NCBI RefSeq assembly: GCF_003362725.1
Contig: NZ_QKTV01000009.1
Span: 62,001 to 126,000, forward strand
Reading direction: 5' to 3'
Length of the DNA stretch: 64,000 bases
From: Winogradskyella aurantiaca
GTDB lineage: Bacteria > Bacteroidota > Bacteroidia > Flavobacteriales > Flavobacteriaceae
Positions 28,066 to 37,353 of the stretch are shown piece after piece. The translations under genes and the position numbers were made by a program. Under the pieces are notes generated by a model that was not told where the DNA came from, made no database searches, and worked only from the letters and a program-made list of their open reading frames with translations. How positions within the stretch are numbered: position 1 is the stretch's first letter; every line of letters begins with the position of its first letter.

Positions 28066-28422
28066 ATGGCATTAACAAAGAACGAAAGAAGAACTCGTAT
28101 AAAAAACAGAATTAGAAAAGTTGTTTCTGGTACTACAGAAAGACCAAGATTGTCTGTTTTTAGAAGTAATAAAGAGATTTATGCTCAAATCGTTGATGAT
28201 GTGACTGGTAAGACTATTGCTGCTGCATCTTCAAGAGATAAAGACATAAATAAAGAAAAAGGAACCAAGTCTGAGATTGCTAAGTTAGTAGGTAAAGCTG
28301 TTGGCGATAAAGCAGTTAAGGCTGGGGTAGAGACTATTTCATTTGATAGAGGTGGTTACCTGTATCATGGTAGAGTAAAATCATTAGCTGAAGGCGCCAG
28401 AGAAGCTGGTTTAAAATTTTAA
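28066..28422 (+). CDS. rplR: 50S ribosomal protein L18
   Basis: This 118-residue protein has [20 protein letters not shown] and the C-terminal [20 protein letters not shown], both characteristic of L18. It binds 5S rRNA with L5. It is 6 nt before rpsE. Confidence 0.98.
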   Translation: MALTKNERRTRIKNRIRKVVSGTTERPRLSVFRSNKEIYAQIVDDVTGKTIAAASSRDKDINKEKGTKSEIAKLVGKAVGDKAVKAGVETISFDRGGYLYHGRVKSLAEGAREAGLKF

Positions 28423-28428
28423 GAAATT

Positions 28429-28953
28429 ATGTATCAGAAGTATAAAAATGCAGAATTAGTTAAGCCAAGCGGATTAGATCTTAAAGATCGATTAGTTGGT
28501 GTCCAGCGTGTGACTAAAGTAACTAAAGGTGGTAGAGCATTTGGTTTCTCTGCAATTGTTGTTGTAGGTGACGAAGCAGGTGTTGTAGGTCATGGTTTAG
28601 GTAAATCTAAGGATGTGGCAACTGCTATTGCTAAGGCGGTAGAAGATGCTAAGAAAAACTTAGTTAGAATTCCTATCATTAAAGGAACCTTACCACACGA
28701 GCAAAAAGGTAAATATGGTGGTGCACGAGTAAATATTATTCCTGCTGCCCCTGGTACAGGAGTTATTGCTGGTGGTGCTGTGAGAACTGTTTTAGAAGCT
28801 GTTGGAGTACATGATGTACTTTCAAAGTCTCAAGGTTCATCTAACCCACACAATGTTGTAAAGGCCACTTTCGATGCGTTGTTACAGTTGAGAGACGCTC
28901 AAACAATCGCTAGAGAAAGAGGTATTTCACTAGAAAAAGTATTTAACGGATAA
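28429..28953 (+). CDS. rpsE: 30S ribosomal protein S5
   Basis: The 174-residue product has the S5 double-stranded RNA-binding segment [20 protein letters not shown] near 22 and [19 protein letters not shown] near 108. S5 helps form the mRNA entry site and affects accuracy. It is followed by rpmD after 11 nt. Confidence 0.98.
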   Translation: MYQKYKNAELVKPSGLDLKDRLVGVQRVTKVTKGGRAFGFSAIVVVGDEAGVVGHGLGKSKDVATAIAKAVEDAKKNLVRIPIIKGTLPHEQKGKYGGARVNIIPAAPGTGVIAGGAVRTVLEAVGVHDVLSKSQGSSNPHNVVKATFDALLQLRDAQTIARERGISLEKVFNG

Positions 28954-28964
28954 TTCAAGGAAGA

Positions 28965-29147
28965 ATGGGAAAGATTAAAGTAACGAAAGTAAAGAGCGCT
29001 ATCAATCGTCCTAAAAACCAAAAGCTAACTTTAGAGGCTTTAGGCTTAAAGAAAATTGGTCAGGTTGTTGAGCATGATGCGACTCCAAACATCCTTGGAA
29101 TGGTTAGAAAAGTTGAACATTTAGTTTCTGTAGAGGAAACAAAATAA
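28965..29147 (+). CDS. rpmD: 50S ribosomal protein L30
   Basis: The 60-residue protein has the L30 fold: KIKVTKVKSAINRPKNQKLT, then LGLKKIGQVVEHDATPNILG. L30 is a small late-assembly 50S protein. It sits 11 nt after rpsE and 13 nt before rplO, in the standard spc order. Confidence 0.97.
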   Translation: MGKIKVTKVKSAINRPKNQKLTLEALGLKKIGQVVEHDATPNILGMVRKVEHLVSVEETK

Positions 29148-29160
29148 TACTTAAAAGATA

Positions 29161-29613
29161 ATGGATTTAAGTAATTTAAAACCTGCAGAAGGTTCAGTAA
29201 AAAGTCAGGGAAAACGCGTTGGTCGTGGACAAGGATCTGGTAAAGGTGGTACCGCTACCAGAGGTCACAAAGGGGCAAAGTCTCGTTCAGGTTATTCTAA
29301 GAAATTAGGGTTTGAAGGAGGTCAAATGCCACTTCAAAGACGTGTTCCTAAATACGGTTTTAAAAACATCAATAGAGTAGAATATCAAGGAGTCAACTTA
29401 GACACCCTACAACAATTGGTGGATGATAAAAAGATAAAAGACACAGTAGATTTTAATACTCTTGTTGATTTAGGTCTTGCAGGCAAGAACGATCTTGTAA
29501 AGATTCTAGGTAGAGGAGAATTAACGTCTAAATTAAATGTAACTGCTCATAAATTTACCGCTTCTGCTAAGGCTGCAATCGAAGCTGCTGGTGGTGAGGC
29601 TGTAACTTTATAA
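29161..29613 (+). CDS. rplO: 50S ribosomal protein L15
   Basis: The 150-residue product begins MDLSNLKPAEGSVKSQGKRV and carries the Gly-rich GRGQGSGKGGTATRGHKGAK and FEGGQMPLQRRVPKYGF segments of L15. L15 is a late 50S assembly protein with a long extension into 23S rRNA. secY follows after 12 nt. Confidence 0.98.
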   Translation: MDLSNLKPAEGSVKSQGKRVGRGQGSGKGGTATRGHKGAKSRSGYSKKLGFEGGQMPLQRRVPKYGFKNINRVEYQGVNLDTLQQLVDDKKIKDTVDFNTLVDLGLAGKNDLVKILGRGELTSKLNVTAHKFTASAKAAIEAAGGEAVTL

Positions 29614-29625
29614 GATATTGCGCCC

Positions 29626-30978
29626 ATGAAATTAATTGAAACATTAAAAAACGTTTGGAAGATAACAGAACTAAAGGATAGAATTATACTAACCTTAGGA
29701 ATGTTATTGGTTTATCGTTTTGGTGCTCAAGTAGTACTTCCTGGTATTGATGCCAGTCAGTTAGGTGGTTTACAAGATAGCACTGATGGTGGTATACTTG
29801 GTTTATTAAATGCCTTTACTGGCGGTGCCTTTGCCAATGCCTCTGTATTTGCTTTAGGAATTATGCCGTACATTTCTGCCTCAATTGTAGTGCAGTTAAT
29901 GGGTATTGCTATTCCTTATTTACAGAAGCTACAAAAGGAAGGTGAAAGTGGACGTAAAAAAATAACCCAGATCACACGTTGGTTAACAATAGCAATTTGT
30001 TTGGTGCAGGCACCAGGTTATTTGGCTAGTTTACCATCTTTAGGTATTCCTCAAAGTGCCTTCTTATTAGGAACAGGTGGATTGTTTTACTTTTCATCAA
30101 TTGTAATCCTGGTAACAGGCTGTATTTTCGCGATGTGGTTGGGTGAGAAGATTACTGATAAGGGTATTGGTAATGGTATCTCTTTATTAATTATGGTAGG
30201 TATCATCGCTACATTGCCTCAGGCATTCTTGTTGAATTCTGCTTCTAGATTAGAAGGTGCTGGTAATGGTGGTTTCATGATGATTTTAATAGAACTAGTT
30301 ATCTGGTTCTTAATCATCTTGGCTTCAGTATTATTGGTAATGGCAGTGCGTAAGATACCAGTACAATATGCAAGAAGAACTGCTTCTGGTGGTTATGAGC
30401 GCAATGTATTTGGATCGCGTCAATTCTTGCCATTAAAGTTAAACGCCTCTGGTGTAATGCCAATCATCTTTGCTCAGGCAATTATGTTTGTGCCAAGCTT
30501 GATAGGTGGTTCGTCTTTAATGAAAGATACAGGTGCTGGTCAGTGGATGCAGGCTAATTTCTCTGATATTTTTGGTTTCTGGTACAACTTAGTTTTTGCC
30601 TTGTTGATTATCATATTTACATATTTCTATACGGCAATCACTGTTCCTACTAATAAAATGGCTGATGATCTTAAGAGAAGCGGTGGTTTTATTCCAGGAA
30701 TCAGACCTGGTTCTGAAACATCAGAATATTTAGATAAGATCATGTCTTATATCACATTACCTGGGTCTATATTCTTAGCATTAATTGCAGTATTTCCTGC
30801 CTTTATTGTTAAGCTTATGAATGTACAACAGGGATGGGCCTTGTTCTTTGGTGGGACATCACTATTAATTATGGTAGGTGTGGCTATCGACACTATGCAG
30901 CAGGTAAATTCATACTTGTTAAATAAGCATTATGACGGCTTGATGAAATCTGGTAAAAATAGAAAAGCAGTAGCTTAA
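29626..30978 (+). CDS. secY: Protein translocase subunit SecY
   Basis: This 450-residue protein has ten predicted membrane helices. It shows SecY landmarks: MPYISASIVVQLM near 82, GNGISLLIMVG near 185, the cytoplasmic loop VQYARRTASGGYERN near 246, and DDLKRSGGFIPGIRPG near 345. SecY is the channel through which the many signal-peptide proteins here are exported. Its place between rplO and infA is usual; no adk or map gene intervenes, as it does in many Firmicutes. Confidence 0.98.
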   Translation: MKLIETLKNVWKITELKDRIILTLGMLLVYRFGAQVVLPGIDASQLGGLQDSTDGGILGLLNAFTGGAFANASVFALGIMPYISASIVVQLMGIAIPYLQKLQKEGESGRKKITQITRWLTIAICLVQAPGYLASLPSLGIPQSAFLLGTGGLFYFSSIVILVTGCIFAMWLGEKITDKGIGNGISLLIMVGIIATLPQAFLLNSASRLEGAGNGGFMMILIELVIWFLIILASVLLVMAVRKIPVQYARRTASGGYERNVFGSRQFLPLKLNASGVMPIIFAQAIMFVPSLIGGSSLMKDTGAGQWMQANFSDIFGFWYNLVFALLIIIFTYFYTAITVPTNKMADDLKRSGGFIPGIRPGSETSEYLDKIMSYITLPGSIFLALIAVFPAFIVKLMNVQQGWALFFGGTSLLIMVGVAIDTMQQVNSYLLNKHYDGLMKSGKNRKAVA

Positions 30979-30987
30979 GCATATACT

Positions 30988-31203
30988 ATGGCAAAACAAG
31001 CAGCAATAGAGCAAGACGGGACGATAATAGAGGCATTATCTAATGCCATGTTCCGTGTAGAATTAGAGAATGGTCACATTGTGACAGCACACATATCTGG
31101 TAAAATGCGTATGCATTACATTAAATTATTACCAGGTGATAAAGTAAAATTAGAAATGAGTCCTTACGATCTAACGAAGGCTCGTATAACTTATAGATAC
31201 TAG
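30988..31203 (+). CDS. infA: Translation initiation factor IF-1
   Basis: The 71-residue OB-fold protein has [39 protein letters not shown] and [11 protein letters not shown], all IF-1 signatures. IF-1 occupies the 30S A site during initiation. It lies 9 nt after secY and 22 nt before rpmJ. Confidence 0.98.
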   Translation: MAKQAAIEQDGTIIEALSNAMFRVELENGHIVTAHISGKMRMHYIKLLPGDKVKLEMSPYDLTKARITYRY

Positions 31204-31225
31204 TAGTATTTAAAAATTTAGACAG

Positions 31226-31342
31226 ATGAAAGTAAGAGCATCAGTTAAGAAGAGAAGTGCCGATTGTAAGTTGGTACGTCGTAAGGGTAGACTTTACGTA
31301 ATTAATAAAAAGAATCCAAGGTTCAAACAAAGACAAGGGTAA
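31226..31342 (+). CDS. rpmJ: 50S ribosomal protein L36
   Basis: A 38-codon open frame encodes [20 protein letters not shown] and ends RFKQRQG, a complete L36. Only one of the zinc-ligand positions is Cys (SADCKLVRR); the later Cys/His ligands are replaced ([16 protein letters not shown]), so it is the zinc-free form. It is too short for many ORF cut-offs. It lies between infA (22 nt) and rpsM (2 nt). Confidence 0.96.
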   Translation: MKVRASVKKRSADCKLVRRKGRLYVINKKNPRFKQRQG

Positions 31343-31344
31343 TT

Positions 31345-31719
31345 ATGGCAAGAATAGCAGGTGTAGACATTCCAAAGCACAAAAGAGGTGTAGTTTCTTT
31401 AACCTATATTTTTGGTATAGGTAGAAGTAGAGCTAAAGAAATTTTAGCCACTGCAAAAGTTGACGAAAGCACTAAGGTTCAAGATTGGACTGACGCTGAA
31501 ATCGGGGCAATCCGTGAAGCTGTAGGTTCATACACAATCGAGGGTGAATTACGTTCTGAAACACAATTAAACATCAAGCGTTTGATGGATATTGGTTGTT
31601 ACAGAGGAATCCGTCATAGAGCTGGTTTACCATTACGTGGTCAGAGAACTAAAAACAACTCAAGAACACGTAAAGGAAGAAGAAAAACCGTAGCAAACAA
31701 GAAAAAAGCAACTAAATAA
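31345..31719 (+). CDS. rpsM: 30S ribosomal protein S13
   Basis: The 124-residue product begins [20 protein letters not shown] and ends with the S13 signature [20 protein letters not shown] plus a basic tail. S13 contacts the P-site tRNA and bridges to L5. It opens the alpha-type part of the cluster. The 106-nt gap to rpsK holds a long imperfect inverted repeat. Confidence 0.98.
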   Translation: MARIAGVDIPKHKRGVVSLTYIFGIGRSRAKEILATAKVDESTKVQDWTDAEIGAIREAVGSYTIEGELRSETQLNIKRLMDIGCYRGIRHRAGLPLRGQRTKNNSRTRKGRRKTVANKKKATK

Positions 31720-31729
31720 AAGATAGACG

Positions 31730-31819
31730 TTAGTCAATTAGTGTTTAGAAGTTAGATGAATCTGTTTGAAATAGAAATGTTTAGGATTCTAATAACTAAA
31801 ACTAACAACTAGAAACTAA
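31730..31819 (+). repeat. Imperfect inverted repeat of TTAG/CTAA units between rpsM and rpsK
   Basis: Left-arm words TTAGT (31730), TTAGT (31738), GTTTAG (31743), AGTTA (31750) and GAATC (31758) pair in order with right-arm words GATTC (31785), TAACT (31793), CTAAAAC, ACTAA (31801) and ACTAA (31815). The result is a roughly 90-nt hairpin built from short repeated units. It looks more like a small REP/MITE-type insertion than a compact protein-binding leader. I cannot tell whether copies exist elsewhere in the genome. Confidence 0.5.
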
Positions 31820-31825
31820 AGTAAT

Positions 31826-32209
31826 ATGGCAAAGTCAAGTACTAAAAAACGTAAAGTAATTGTTGATGCAGTTGGAGAAGCGCACATCGCCGCATCTTTT
31901 AACAACATCATCGTTTCTTTAACAAACAAAAAAGGAGATGTTATTTCATGGTCATCAGCCGGTAAAATGGGCTTTAGAGGATCTAAGAAAAATACTCCAT
32001 ATGCAGCACAATTGGCAGCTGAAGATGCAGCTGGTGTTGCTAAAGAGGCTGGATTAAAAAAGGTAAAAGTTTATGTTAAGGGTCCTGGAAACGGAAGAGA
32101 ATCTGCTATCAGATCTATCCATAATTCAGGAATTGAAGTTACAGAGATCATCGATGTAACTCCACTACCACATAACGGATGCCGTCCTCCAAAACGTAGA
32201 AGAGTTTAA
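31826..32209 (+). CDS. rpsK: 30S ribosomal protein S11
   Basis: This 127-residue protein has [34 protein letters not shown] near 88, and the ending [16 protein letters not shown], all S11 signatures. S11 forms the 30S platform near the E-site mRNA. It is flanked by two structured gaps. Confidence 0.98.
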   Translation: MAKSSTKKRKVIVDAVGEAHIAASFNNIIVSLTNKKGDVISWSSAGKMGFRGSKKNTPYAAQLAAEDAAGVAKEAGLKKVKVYVKGPGNGRESAIRSIHNSGIEVTEIIDVTPLPHNGCRPPKRRRV

Positions 32210-32227
32210 TTTAATTAAGTATCAACC

Positions 32228-32284
32228 GAGGGGAATCCATCTTTTAAAGGATAAGATATAGACCTTAATTTAAAAGAACCTCTC
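32228..32284 (+). ncRNA. Candidate rpsD leader structure
   Basis: GAGGGG (32228-32233) pairs with CCTCTC (32279-32284) with one G-U pair. CTTTTAAA (32241-32248) pairs with TTTAAAAG (32269-32276), and GG (32249) with CC (32263). The two stems are separated by a very asymmetric internal loop of 7 and 2 nt. The element ends 14 nt before the rpsD ATG. S4 controls its own operon in E. coli and Bacillus through mRNA structures, so an S4 target is a reasonable hypothesis. Confidence 0.5.
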
Positions 32285-32298
32285 AATAACAATTTAAA

Positions 32299-32904
32299 AT
32301 GGCAAGATATACTGGTCCAAAAACTAAAATCGCTCGTAAGTTCGGGCAACCTATCTTCGGAGAAGATAAATCTTTCGAAAAAAGAAACTACCCTCCTGGT
32401 CAACACGGTAACAACCGTAGACGTGGTAAAAAATCTGAATATGCTATCCAGTTAATGGAAAAGCAGAAAGCTAAATATACGTACGGTGTATTAGAGCGTC
32501 AGTTTAGAAACATGTTTAAGAAAGCTACCGCTGCACAAGGAATTACTGGTGAGGTATTACTTCAACTTTGTGAGTCTAGATTAGACAATGTAGTGTTTAG
32601 AATGGGAATTGCTCCTTCTAGAAGTGCTGCAAGACAATTAGTATCTCACAGACACATTACAGTAAATGGAAAGAAAGTAAATGTTCCTTCTTACCAATTA
32701 AAGGCAGGTGATGTTGTTGCTGTAAGAGAAAAATCTAAGTCTCTTGAAGTTATCCAGAATTCATTGGCAAATGCAAGCCAGGTTTATGAGTGGATTACGT
32801 GGAATAACGATACTATGGAAGGTACTTATGTATCTGTTCCTGCACGTATTCAAATTCCTGAGCAGATCAACGAGCAGTTCATCGTTGAATTGTATTCTAA
32901 ATAA
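32299..32904 (+). CDS. rpsD: 30S ribosomal protein S4
   Basis: The 201-residue product begins [20 protein letters not shown]. It has the S4 RNA-binding domain ([20 protein letters not shown] near 90, [20 protein letters not shown] near 114). The N-terminal Cys zinc motif of some S4 forms is absent. S4 is a primary assembly protein of the 30S body and often a translational repressor. A structured element precedes it. Confidence 0.98.
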   Translation: MARYTGPKTKIARKFGQPIFGEDKSFEKRNYPPGQHGNNRRRGKKSEYAIQLMEKQKAKYTYGVLERQFRNMFKKATAAQGITGEVLLQLCESRLDNVVFRMGIAPSRSAARQLVSHRHITVNGKKVNVPSYQLKAGDVVAVREKSKSLEVIQNSLANASQVYEWITWNNDTMEGTYVSVPARIQIPEQINEQFIVELYSK

Positions 32905-32934
32905 TAAATTAATCACATTGGTATTTGGCCAAAG

Positions 32935-32964
32935 GGTTTAAAGTCTTCTTCAAACTTTTAAACC
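32935..32964 (+). promoter_or_regulatory. Stem-loop between rpsD and rpoA
   Basis: GGTTTAAAGT (32935-32944) pairs with ACTTTTAAACC (32954-32964) with one bulged T, around a CTTCTTCAA loop. It lies 30 nt after the rpsD stop and 34 nt before the rpoA start. There is no U-run, so termination is unlikely; RNA processing or control of rpoA translation is possible. Confidence 0.45.
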
Positions 32965-32998
32965 GCGCAACCAGATAACAATTAAAACGAAGAAAAAA

Positions 32999-33991
32999 AT
33001 GGCAATATTAAATTTTCAGAAACCTGATAAAGTAATCATGATTGATTCTACTGATTTCGAAGGTAAATTCGAATTCAGACCATTAGAACCAGGATATGGA
33101 TTAACAGTTGGTAATGCACTTAGACGTGTGTTGTTATCTTCTTTAGAAGGCTTTGCAATAACATCTGTTAGAATAGAAGGAGTAGATCATGAGTTTTCTA
33201 CAATTTCTGGTGTTGTTGAAGACGTTACAGAGATGATCTTGAATTTAAAGCAAGTGAACTTTAAGCGTCAAATTGATGAGATTGATAACGAGACAGTAAC
33301 TATTTCTATCTCAGGTCAGGATCAAATTACTGCTGGTGATTTCCAGAAGTTTATTTCAGGATTCCAGGTGTTAAACACAGACTTGGTAATCTGTAATCTT
33401 GATCCTAAAGTTAACATCAATATGGAGTTAACTATTGAGAAAGGTAGAGGTTATGTTCCTGCTGAAGAAAACAAAAAATCTTCAGCACCAGTTGGAACCA
33501 TCTTTACAGATTCAATTTACACTCCAATCAAGAATGTAAAATACAGCATTGAGAATTTTCGTGTTGAACAAAAAACTGACTATGAAAAATTAGTTTTTGA
33601 AATCATCACTGATGGGTCAATCAATCCTAAAGATGCCTTAACAGAAGCAGCCAAGATCCTGATCCACCACTTTATGTTATTCTCTGATGAGCGTATTACA
33701 TTAGAAGCAGATGAGATTGCACAGACTGAAACATATGATGAAGAGTCATTACATATGAGACAACTTCTTAAAACAAAGCTTGTAGACATGGATCTTTCTG
33801 TAAGAGCCTTAAACTGTCTTAAAGCTGCTGAAGTTGATACTTTAGGTGACTTAGTTTCATTTAACAAAAATGACTTAATGAAATTCAGAAACTTCGGTAA
33901 GAAGTCCTTAACTGAGCTTGAAGAGCTTGTTAGTGTAAAGGGTCTTAATTTCGGAATGGACTTAAGTAAATATAAATTAGATAAGGATTAA
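32999..33991 (+). CDS. rpoA: DNA-directed RNA polymerase subunit alpha
   Basis: The 330-residue protein has the alpha N-terminal dimerisation domain ([20 protein letters not shown] near 31, [13 protein letters not shown] near 57). The C-terminal domain ([19 protein letters not shown] near 262, [16 protein letters not shown] near 288) contacts UP elements and activators. Length is typical. The 69-nt gap after it holds a long stem-loop before rplQ. Confidence 0.98.
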   Translation: MAILNFQKPDKVIMIDSTDFEGKFEFRPLEPGYGLTVGNALRRVLLSSLEGFAITSVRIEGVDHEFSTISGVVEDVTEMILNLKQVNFKRQIDEIDNETVTISISGQDQITAGDFQKFISGFQVLNTDLVICNLDPKVNINMELTIEKGRGYVPAEENKKSSAPVGTIFTDSIYTPIKNVKYSIENFRVEQKTDYEKLVFEIITDGSINPKDALTEAAKILIHHFMLFSDERITLEADEIAQTETYDEESLHMRQLLKTKLVDMDLSVRALNCLKAAEVDTLGDLVSFNKNDLMKFRNFGKKSLTELEELVSVKGLNFGMDLSKYKLDKD

Positions 33992-33993
33992 CT

Positions 33994-34046
33994 TAACCAT
34001 AGTTTGCTCTTCTAACTGTTGTTAGAATCTGGAAGCAAGATGGTTA
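33994..34046 (+). ncRNA. Candidate rplQ leader: long three-segment stem-loop
   Basis: TAACCAT (33994-34000) pairs with ATGGTTA (34040-34046). TTGC (34004-34007) pairs with GCAA (34035-34038). TTCTAAC (34010-34016) pairs with GTTAGAA (34021-34027) around a TGTT loop. Between the inner two stems lies an asymmetric loop of 2 and 7 nt. The structure starts right after the rpoA stop and ends 14 nt before rplQ. The lack of a U-run argues against a terminator and for translational control or processing. Confidence 0.5.
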
Positions 34047-34060
34047 CTTAAAAGAATGTC

Positions 34061-34534
34061 ATGAGACACGGAAAAAAATTCAATCACTTAGGTAGAAAGA
34101 CAGCGCATAGAAAAGCTATGTTAGCTAATATGGCTTGTTCATTAATTGAGCACAAGCGTATCAATACTACCGTGGCTAAGGCCAAAGCTCTTAAGCAATT
34201 TGTAGAACCAATTATTACAAAGTCTAAAGAAGATACTACTCACAACAGACGTGTTGTAATGTCTAGATTAAGACAAAAAGATGCAGTAACTGAATTGTTC
34301 AGGGATGTGGCTGTAAAAGTTGGTGACAGACCAGGTGGATACACACGTATCATAAAACTTGGTAACAGACTTGGTGATAATGCTGATATGGCCATGATTG
34401 AGCTTGTAGATTACAACGAGCTTTACAATGCCGGTAAGCCTGCTAAGAAAACAACGAGAAGAAGTAGAAGAGGAGGTAAGAAAGCTGCAACAGCTGTCGT
34501 ACCAGAAACTAACGCTTCTAACGAAGAAGAATAA
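34061..34534 (+). CDS. rplQ: 50S ribosomal protein L17 with C-terminal extension
   Basis: The first 115 residues match L17: [20 protein letters not shown], then [20 protein letters not shown] and [20 protein letters not shown]. The total of 157 residues exceeds the roughly 120 of E. coli L17; the extra tail is basic, then acidic ([13 protein letters not shown], ending NASNEEE). L17 lies near the tunnel exit. It is the last gene of the cluster and is followed by a strong terminator. Confidence 0.97.
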   Translation: MRHGKKFNHLGRKTAHRKAMLANMACSLIEHKRINTTVAKAKALKQFVEPIITKSKEDTTHNRRVVMSRLRQKDAVTELFRDVAVKVGDRPGGYTRIIKLGNRLGDNADMAMIELVDYNELYNAGKPAKKTTRRSRRGGKKAATAVVPETNASNEEE

Positions 34535-34558
34535 ATGTTAATAAGCATTGATAAATAT

Positions 34559-34593
34559 AAGGGGTAAGCTTTTTAAGTTTATCCCTTTTTTTT
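34559..34593 (+). terminator. Rho-independent terminator after rplQ
   Basis: AAGGGGTAAGCTT and AAGTTTATCCCTT pair over 13 bp with two G-U pairs, followed by an 8-T run. It lies 25 nt after the rplQ stop and most likely ends the ribosomal supercluster transcript. Confidence 0.88.
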
Positions 34594-34650
34594 GGATTTT
34601 TGTGTGGCTAAAATGCCCACCCATCTTAATCAAATAATATAGTTGCTCTA

Positions 34651-35754
34651 ATGAAGTATACGCAAAGAAAAAAAGCCTTGGTTCTTTTAGCAGATGGAAC
34701 CATTTTTTATGGAAAATCAATTGGTATGGAAGGAACATCTTTTGGGGAGGTTTGTTTCAATACGGGGACTACAGGATACCAGGAGATATTTACAGATCCT
34801 TCCTATTATGGACAATTAATGGTGACTACAAATGCGCACATAGGAAACTATGGAGCAGCCAACGATGAAGTAGAATCTGATGATATTAAAATAGCTGGAT
34901 TAATTTGTAGAAACTTTAGTTTCGAATATTCCAGACCTGCTGCCGATGAATCATTGCAGTCCTTTTTTGAAAGACATAATAAGATGGTCATCTCAGATGT
35001 AGACACTAGAGCTTTGGTGAGTTACATTAGAGAAAATGGTGCAATGAACGCCGTTATCTCAACCGAGGTTGATAATATTGAAGGCTTAAAAAAACAATTA
35101 GCAGAAGTCCCATCCATGAATGGATTGGAATTAGCTTCTCAGGTGTCTACAACAGAACCTTATTATTATGGTGAAGAAAGTGCTCAGTATAAAATTGCAG
35201 CCTTAGACATTGGAATTAAAAAGAACATTCTAAGAAACCTCGCTAAGCGTGGAGCTTATATAAAGGTGTTTCCATACAATGCTAAATTTGAAGAGCTAGA
35301 AGCATTTAATCCTGACGGTTACTTTTTATCCAATGGACCTGGTGATCCAGAACCATTGGTAGAGGCACAGGAACTGGCTAAAGAAGTACTAAAACGCGAT
35401 CTACCATTATTTGGAATTTGCCTAGGGCATCAGGTTATAGCCTTAGCAAATGGTATTTCTACTTATAAGATGCACAATGGTCATAGAGGTATCAATCATC
35501 CGGTAAAGAACCTCTTAAGTGGAAAAGGTGAGATCACTTCACAAAACCATGGTTTCGCCATTAATCGTGACGAAACTGAAGCCAACCCTAATGTAGAAAT
35601 TACACATCTTCATTTAAATGATGACACTGTTGCAGGTATACGAATTAAAGACAAAAACTGTTTTTCAGTTCAATACCACCCTGAGGCAAGCCCTGGGCCT
35701 CATGACTCTATGTACTTGTTTGATCAGTTTATAGAGAATATCAGTAAAAACTAG
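34651..35754 (+). CDS. carA: Carbamoyl-phosphate synthase small subunit
   Basis: The 367-residue protein is the glutaminase subunit that feeds ammonia to CarB for pyrimidine and arginine synthesis. The N-terminal half has GTSFGEVCFNTGTTGYQEI near 29. The class I amidotransferase domain has the nucleophile Cys in GICLGHQVIALA near 255 and the His-Glu pair in VQYHPEASPGPHD near 340. carB is not adjacent. The gene has its own unit between two strong terminators. Confidence 0.97.
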   Translation: MKYTQRKKALVLLADGTIFYGKSIGMEGTSFGEVCFNTGTTGYQEIFTDPSYYGQLMVTTNAHIGNYGAANDEVESDDIKIAGLICRNFSFEYSRPAADESLQSFFERHNKMVISDVDTRALVSYIRENGAMNAVISTEVDNIEGLKKQLAEVPSMNGLELASQVSTTEPYYYGEESAQYKIAALDIGIKKNILRNLAKRGAYIKVFPYNAKFEELEAFNPDGYFLSNGPGDPEPLVEAQELAKEVLKRDLPLFGICLGHQVIALANGISTYKMHNGHRGINHPVKNLLSGKGEITSQNHGFAINRDETEANPNVEITHLHLNDDTVAGIRIKDKNCFSVQYHPEASPGPHDSMYLFDQFIENISKN

Positions 35755-35755
35755 T

Positions 35756-35796
35756 AAAAAAACCGCAACAAAATTTCGATTCTGTTGCGGTTTTTT
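35756..35796 (+). terminator. Rho-independent terminator after carA
   Basis: AACCGCAACA (35761-35770) and TGTTGCGGTT (35783-35792) form a perfect 10-bp stem, preceded by an A-run and followed by six Ts. It starts 2 nt after the carA stop. Confidence 0.92.
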
Positions 35797-35811
35797 CGTT
35801 CCGAAAACATT

Positions 35812-35877
35812 ATCGTAAATATTAATCGTAAATATGATAAATGCTAGTTTTACGAGTTTCATATTTTCGTAATTTTG
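35812..35877 (+). promoter_or_regulatory. eno promoter region with direct repeat
   Basis: TAATTTTG at 35870-35877 matches the -7 consensus, 29 nt before the eno ATG; the -33 position reads TTT, not TTG. Upstream, ATCGTAAATAT occurs twice (35812-35822 and 35825-35835), a perfect 11-bp direct repeat with 13-bp spacing. TTTTACGA (from 35847) is partly inverted relative to it. These could be regulator half-sites. Confidence 0.45.
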
Positions 35878-35882
35878 AGTGA

Positions 35883-37196
<1,314 letters not shown>

Positions 37197-37217
37197 TGGA
37201 TATTATATCCAAATAAG

Positions 37218-37243
37218 AAGCCCTCTGCTAAGAGGGCTTTTTT
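37218..37243 (+). terminator. Rho-independent terminator after eno
   Basis: AAGCCCTCT and AGAGGGCTT form a perfect 9-bp stem around GCTA, followed by a T-run. It lies 22 nt after the eno stop. Confidence 0.93.
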
Positions 37244-37353
37244 AGTTATTGTAATTGAAATAAATATTAACCTCAATTTAAAGAACATTGCGGTATTCAT
37301 ATGTTCTAATTGGTTAATTTCGAGGCTTAAATATTCAAACTGAGAATTAGACT

